From positions 124,001 through 188,000 of the forward strand of contig NZ_JAHOOZ010000004.1 of NCBI RefSeq assembly GCF_019075875.1: a DNA stretch of 64,000 nucleotides, written 5' to 3'. A program made the position numbers and the translations under genes. This document shows, piece by piece, positions 62,952 to 64,000 of the stretch. The notes beneath the pieces are model-generated. The model made no database searches. It saw only the letters and a program-made list of their open reading frames with translations, and had not been told where the DNA came from. Each line of letters opens with the position of its first letter. Position 1 is the stretch's first letter. This DNA is from Novosphingobium sp. G106. GTDB lineage: Bacteria > Pseudomonadota > Alphaproteobacteria > Sphingomonadales > Sphingomonadaceae.

Positions 62952-64000
62952 AGTCGCTTCTTCTCCTGATCGCCGCGGCGCCGCTCGCCCTCGCGGTACC
63001 GGCCAACGCACAATCGATGCAAAATATGCCCGGCATGAACATGCCGATGGCTCAACCGCCAGCAAAGAAGAAGCCAGCGGCAAGGCCGGCACGTCAGGCT
63101 AAACGCGCAACCGCCGCGAAGCCGCCTCGTAGACCCGCGCCCACCACGCGTCGTGCACCCGCTGCAAAGCCCAAGCCCGCGGCGCACGGCATGTCAGGGA
63201 TGGGCGCTATGCCCGGAATGGACATGCCAGCCAGCAGGTTGCCTGCAGCGCCCGATGCCCATGCCGGACACGACATGTCCAGCATGCCTGGCATGGCAAC
63301 GCCCGAGGCGGCGGGCGGCGCAATGAAGCACGATATGCCGGGCATGAACATGCCGTCAGACACTGGCGGTCAGCCGATGCAGCACGATATGTCGTCAATG
63401 CCTGGCATGTCGATGGCAGGCCATGGCGCAGGGGGTACGAGCCTTGCGCCGGGCAACGCTCCCGCGCCACCGCCTCCGAGTGATCACTATGCCGACCGGA
63501 TATACGGAAATGGCGAGATGGCCGCTTCACGCACCATGCTTCACAATGAACATGGCGGCAGCTCTACCTCGATGATCCTGTTCAATCTGGCGGAATATCA
63601 GGTCCGGAACGGCCGCGACGGCTATCGCTGGGATGGCGAGGCGTGGTTCGGCAAGGATCTCGATCGGTTCGTGATCAAGACCGAAGGGGAGGGCGCCTTT
63701 CGCGAAGGGGTCGACAGTGCCGAGGTCCAGGCGCTCTACAGCCGTGCGCTCGATCCCTATTGGAACGTGCAGGCCGGCGTCCGATACGATTTCAAACCCA
63801 ACCCGTCCCGAACGTATGCGACGATCGGAATCGAGGGGGTTGCACCTTATTGGTTCGAGACGGAAGCCGCTTTGTTCCTGTCGAACAAGGGCGAGGTGCT
63901 GGGGCGGATCGAGGGCTATTATGATCAGCGCATTACCCAACGCCTGATCCTGCAGCCCCGCGTCGAATTGAACCTCTCGGCTCAAAACGTGCCCGAGACC
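62948..64000 (+). CDS. copB: Outer membrane copper-binding protein CopB (partial, runs off right edge)
   Basis: 351 codons are visible from ATG at 62948, which overlaps the copA stop by ATGA; the 3' end lies outside. Signal peptide MKSLLLLIAAAPLALAVPANA. Residues 25-155 are a low-complexity Met/His/Pro region with repeated MPGM-x-M units and, unusually, an Arg/Lys/Pro/Ala-rich stretch at about 41-80 (KKKPAARPARQAKRATAA). The CopB barrel starts at SDHYADRIYGNGEMAASR. It works with the oxidase in periplasmic copper sequestration. Confidence 0.95.
   Translation, partial: MKSLLLLIAAAPLALAVPANAQSMQNMPGMNMPMAQPPAKKKPAARPARQAKRATAAKPPRRPAPTTRRAPAAKPKPAAHGMSGMGAMPGMDMPASRLPAAPDAHAGHDMSSMPGMATPEAAGGAMKHDMPGMNMPSDTGGQPMQHDMSSMPGMSMAGHGAGGTSLAPGNAPAPPPPSDHYADRIYGNGEMAASRTMLHNEHGGSSTSMILFNLAEYQVRNGRDGYRWDGEAWFGKDLDRFVIKTEGEGAFREGVDSAEVQALYSRALDPYWNVQAGVRYDFKPNPSRTYATIGIEGVAPYWFETEAALFLSNKGEVLGRIEGYYDQRITQRLILQPRVELNLSAQNVPET

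Noticed and set aside
1..64000. CRISPR arrays, rRNA, complete tRNA or replication origin
   Set aside because: No regularly spaced repeats, no rRNA-like sequence, no foldable tRNA and no replication or partition gene were seen.

Overview
The window looks like a stretch of an accessory replicon or genomic island from an alphaproteobacterium of the Sphingomonadales (Novosphingobium/Sphingobium/Sphingopyxis type). The evidence is GC-rich codon use, two large TonB-dependent receptors, Sphingomonas-like BamA and RND systems, and dense metal-resistance and insertion-sequence content. The genus is inferred; no rRNA, tRNA, replication or partition gene was found.

Layout. 1-1454: the edge of a cupin-type enzyme gene and a divergent LysR regulator broken by an internal deletion and by a 149-bp MITE. 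1641-6504: a TonB-dependent receptor diverging from a NarL-type two-component pair whose kinase is frameshifted in a G6 tract. 6852-16044: a minus-strand block (OmpR regulator, kinase, RND pump, adaptor, outer membrane factor, aspartyl protease/PDZ protein); this kinase also carries one extra G in a G6 tract. 16173-18736: a sulfide/persulfide detoxification cluster (TSUP exporter, rhodanese, BigR/SqrR-like repressor, divergent Blh-like persulfide dioxygenase). 18737-21196: gene-poor DNA, a small membrane protein and a secreted PIMT-like methyltransferase.

21197-27600 is an insertion hotspot. A complete IS66-family element (21391-24498) sits inside the tnpC of a second IS66-family element (21205-26820). 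Both have intact 8-bp target duplications, and next to them lie a decayed mlaA fragment and an IS3-type transposase remnant. 27621-29552: MlaA lipoprotein and a truncated AMP-binding protein. 29559-43951 is almost entirely minus-strand and tightly packed: PepSY protein, outer membrane factor, adaptor and RND pump; then ECF sigma, FecR and an STN-containing TonB receptor (a cell-surface signalling triad); then DUF2334 deacetylase-like protein, GT4, flippase-like membrane protein, DUF2141 protein and GT4. A divergent OmpR/kinase pair (44115-46152) faces it. 46727-49471 encodes a BamA paralogue away from its usual rseP/lpxD neighbours. 49472-50941 holds AT-richer debris, a truncated PIMT and the second identical MITE copy.

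50942-64000 is a metal-resistance region: methyltransferase, RcnR/DmeR-type sensor plus DmeF-type exporter (Ni/Co), DUF1289 protein, copA(P-ATPase)-cueR with a MerR-type promoter, thioredoxin-reductase-like flavoprotein, a fliQ-like fragment, copCD, a c-type cytochrome, a CnrY/CnrX/CnrH-like trio, and copAB (multicopper oxidase and CopB, the last cut by the window edge). The CnrX-like protein keeps all five residues that bind Ni/Co in CnrX, although its neighbours are copper genes. Together the genes point to life under heavy-metal and sulfide stress, with envelope remodelling controlled by at least three two-component systems and two ECF systems.
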